Of a stretch of DNA of 47,308 bases, positions 46,520 through 47,308 are shown piece by piece. Source of the DNA: an uncultured Desulfuromonadales bacterium (GTDB lineage: Bacteria > Desulfobacterota > Desulfuromonadia > Desulfuromonadales > Geopsychrobacteraceae); assembly GCA_945787295.1 (NCBI GenBank), contig CALZHQ010000018.1, positions 1-47,308 of the forward strand. Reading direction: 5' to 3'. Position 1 is the first letter of the stretch; the number at the start of each line of letters is the position of its first letter. Position numbers and translations under genes: made by a program. The notes under the pieces are model-generated. The model did no database searches. It was not told the DNA's origin and worked only from the letters and a program-made list of their open reading frames with translations.

Positions 46520-47107
46520 TCAATCATCCAAAATTCCGACTCCCGCCAGCTCTAACATGGTAATCAATTTTATCAAGGGCAGCCCTATCAAGGCATTGTA
46601 GTCTTCTCCAGCCATCTTTTCCATGAGGGCTATTCCCAAACCTTCAATCTTGAATGAGCCGGCACAATCGAGCGGTTTTTCTCGCTGCAAATAATTCCAG
46701 ATTTGCTCTTCTGTCAGCGGCCGGAAAGAAACCGAAAAGGTTGCAAAATCTGTAGTGACCGAGCCGCTACGACTATCGACCAGCGCCAGACCAGTGTAAA
46801 AGGTGTGGGTTTCACCCGCCATCTGCTGCAGTTGCAGGAAGGCTTTTTGCTGGGTTCCAGGTTTACCGATCGCACGTCCCAGATGATCGACAAAAACCTG
46901 ATCGGAGCCGATAATCAAAGCATCTGGATAAGACTCTACCAGACTCTGGGCCTTACCCAGGGCTAAATGTCGCACCAGCAACGAAGGCTCAATATCAGGA
47001 TCGATATGTTCTTCAAATACCGGCGCTGCTGCCGTGAAAGGAATCTGCAACTGCGCCAGCAGTTGTCGACGGTAAGGACTGGTCGAGGCCAGGACAATCT
47101 GTCGCAT
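46520..47107 (-). CDS. yceF: Maf-family nucleotide pyrophosphatase, YceF type
   Basis: Maf proteins hydrolyse non-canonical or modified NTPs; the YceF group prefers 7-methyl-GTP. The 195-residue product has the Maf start IVLASTSPYRRQLL (residues 4-17), VRHLALGKAQSL, the GSDQVFVDHLGRAIGKP metal-site segment, HTFYTGLAL and CAGSFKIEGLGIALM. The spacing and the SDQV plus HCAGSFK-type features fit YceF better than YhdE. The ATG is at 47107. The gene lies upstream of the riboswitch promoter on the same strand; its last bases overlap a 17-bp inverted repeat. Confidence 0.93.
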   Translation of the reverse strand: MRQIVLASTSPYRRQLLAQLQIPFTAAAPVFEEHIDPDIEPSLLVRHLALGKAQSLVESYPDALIIGSDQVFVDHLGRAIGKPGTQQKAFLQLQQMAGETHTFYTGLALVDSRSGSVTTDFATFSVSFRPLTEEQIWNYLQREKPLDCAGSFKIEGLGIALMEKMAGEDYNALIGLPLIKLITMLELAGVGILDD

Positions 47108-47141
47108 AAGCGTCCTTAAGGCTGTTCAGCAGCCAAAGAGA

Positions 47142-47308
47142 TCAGGCAGCAAGACACGGGTTCGGTCTCGGAGCTGATGCTAAGTCATGATTTTCTTCGG
47201 TTGAATGATGCGCGACCGACCATGCGCCAACAGCCAAAAATACCGTCTGTACCGCTTCCAGCAACTGCTCCACGAGTAACTCTTCATCAACTGCGGAGGT
47301 CAAGGATT
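47142..47308 (-). CDS. Possible C-terminal end of an unidentified protein (runs off window)
   Basis: A minus-strand frame is open from the window edge to a TGA at 47142 and gives about 54 residues (VDEELLVEQLLEAVQTVFLA, then a polar tail). The first half looks like an amphipathic helix. No family is recognised. Length alone does not prove coding; it is kept because it is on the same strand and 35 bases upstream of the Maf gene. Confidence 0.35.
   Translation of the reverse strand, partial: SLTSAVDEELLVEQLLEAVQTVFLAVGAWSVAHHSTEENHDLASAPRPNPCLAA

Overview
The window is a gene-dense stretch of a Gram-negative bacterial chromosome. Gene content and order (LptF/LptG, the rpsB-tsf-pyrH-frr-uppS-cdsA-dxr-rseP-tsaB run, an A/V-type ATPase, c-di-GMP-I riboswitches, a TIGR04283-type glycosyltransferase) suggest Desulfobacterota, most likely Desulfuromonadales (Geobacter/Pelobacter/Desulfuromonas relatives). 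This placement is inferred from gene families, not from a marker search. No tRNA, rRNA, insertion sequence, prophage or CRISPR array was seen.

Layout. 1-471 is the 5' part of ilvD. 547-9102 (minus) holds a DUF465 protein and the translation/envelope cluster: rpsB, tsf, pyrH, frr and a small ferredoxin, then uppS, cdsA, dxr, rseP and tsaB. 9368-11637 (plus) is lptF-lptG. 11707-14290 (minus) holds ahcY and a glycosyltransferase. 14440-15726 (plus) is eno. 15801-17588 (minus) has a membrane-anchored winged-helix-like protein, a zinc-finger protein and a solitary Cas6-like RAMP protein; tgt follows on plus. 18877-23101 (minus) is MoxR, DUF58, a TgpA-like transglutaminase, a tautomerase and a zinc-ribbon protein. 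23227-29007 (minus) is a cold-shock gene with a complex leader, then dnaE-accA-rlpA. 29178-36979 (minus) is a nine-gene A/V-type ATPase operon in the order H-I-K-E-C-F-A-B-D, divergent from a CPA2 antiporter at 37174. 38465-40872 (plus) holds guaC and a DUF3422 protein. 40935-46006 (minus) is a secreted multi-domain surface protein and a lipoprotein. 46520-47107 (minus) is a YceF-type Maf protein, followed by a possible partial gene.

The most striking regulatory structure is at 46041-46494. A good sigma70-type promoter is followed by two nearly identical GEMM-I (c-di-GMP-I) riboswitches in tandem, each with its own intrinsic terminator. In each copy the 3' strand of the aptamer can pair with the 5' arm of the terminator, which predicts two serial ligand-OFF switches ahead of the surface-protein operon.

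Three genes carry what look like internal deletions: cdsA lacks about 15-17 codons and is out of frame, the 3' end of pyrH is joined to the middle of the frr 5' region, and the surface-protein gene is out of frame inside a repeat. Two of these lesions hit normally essential genes. Either the assembly has collapsed short segments, or the genome has unusual small deletions; the reads should be checked before any biological reading.
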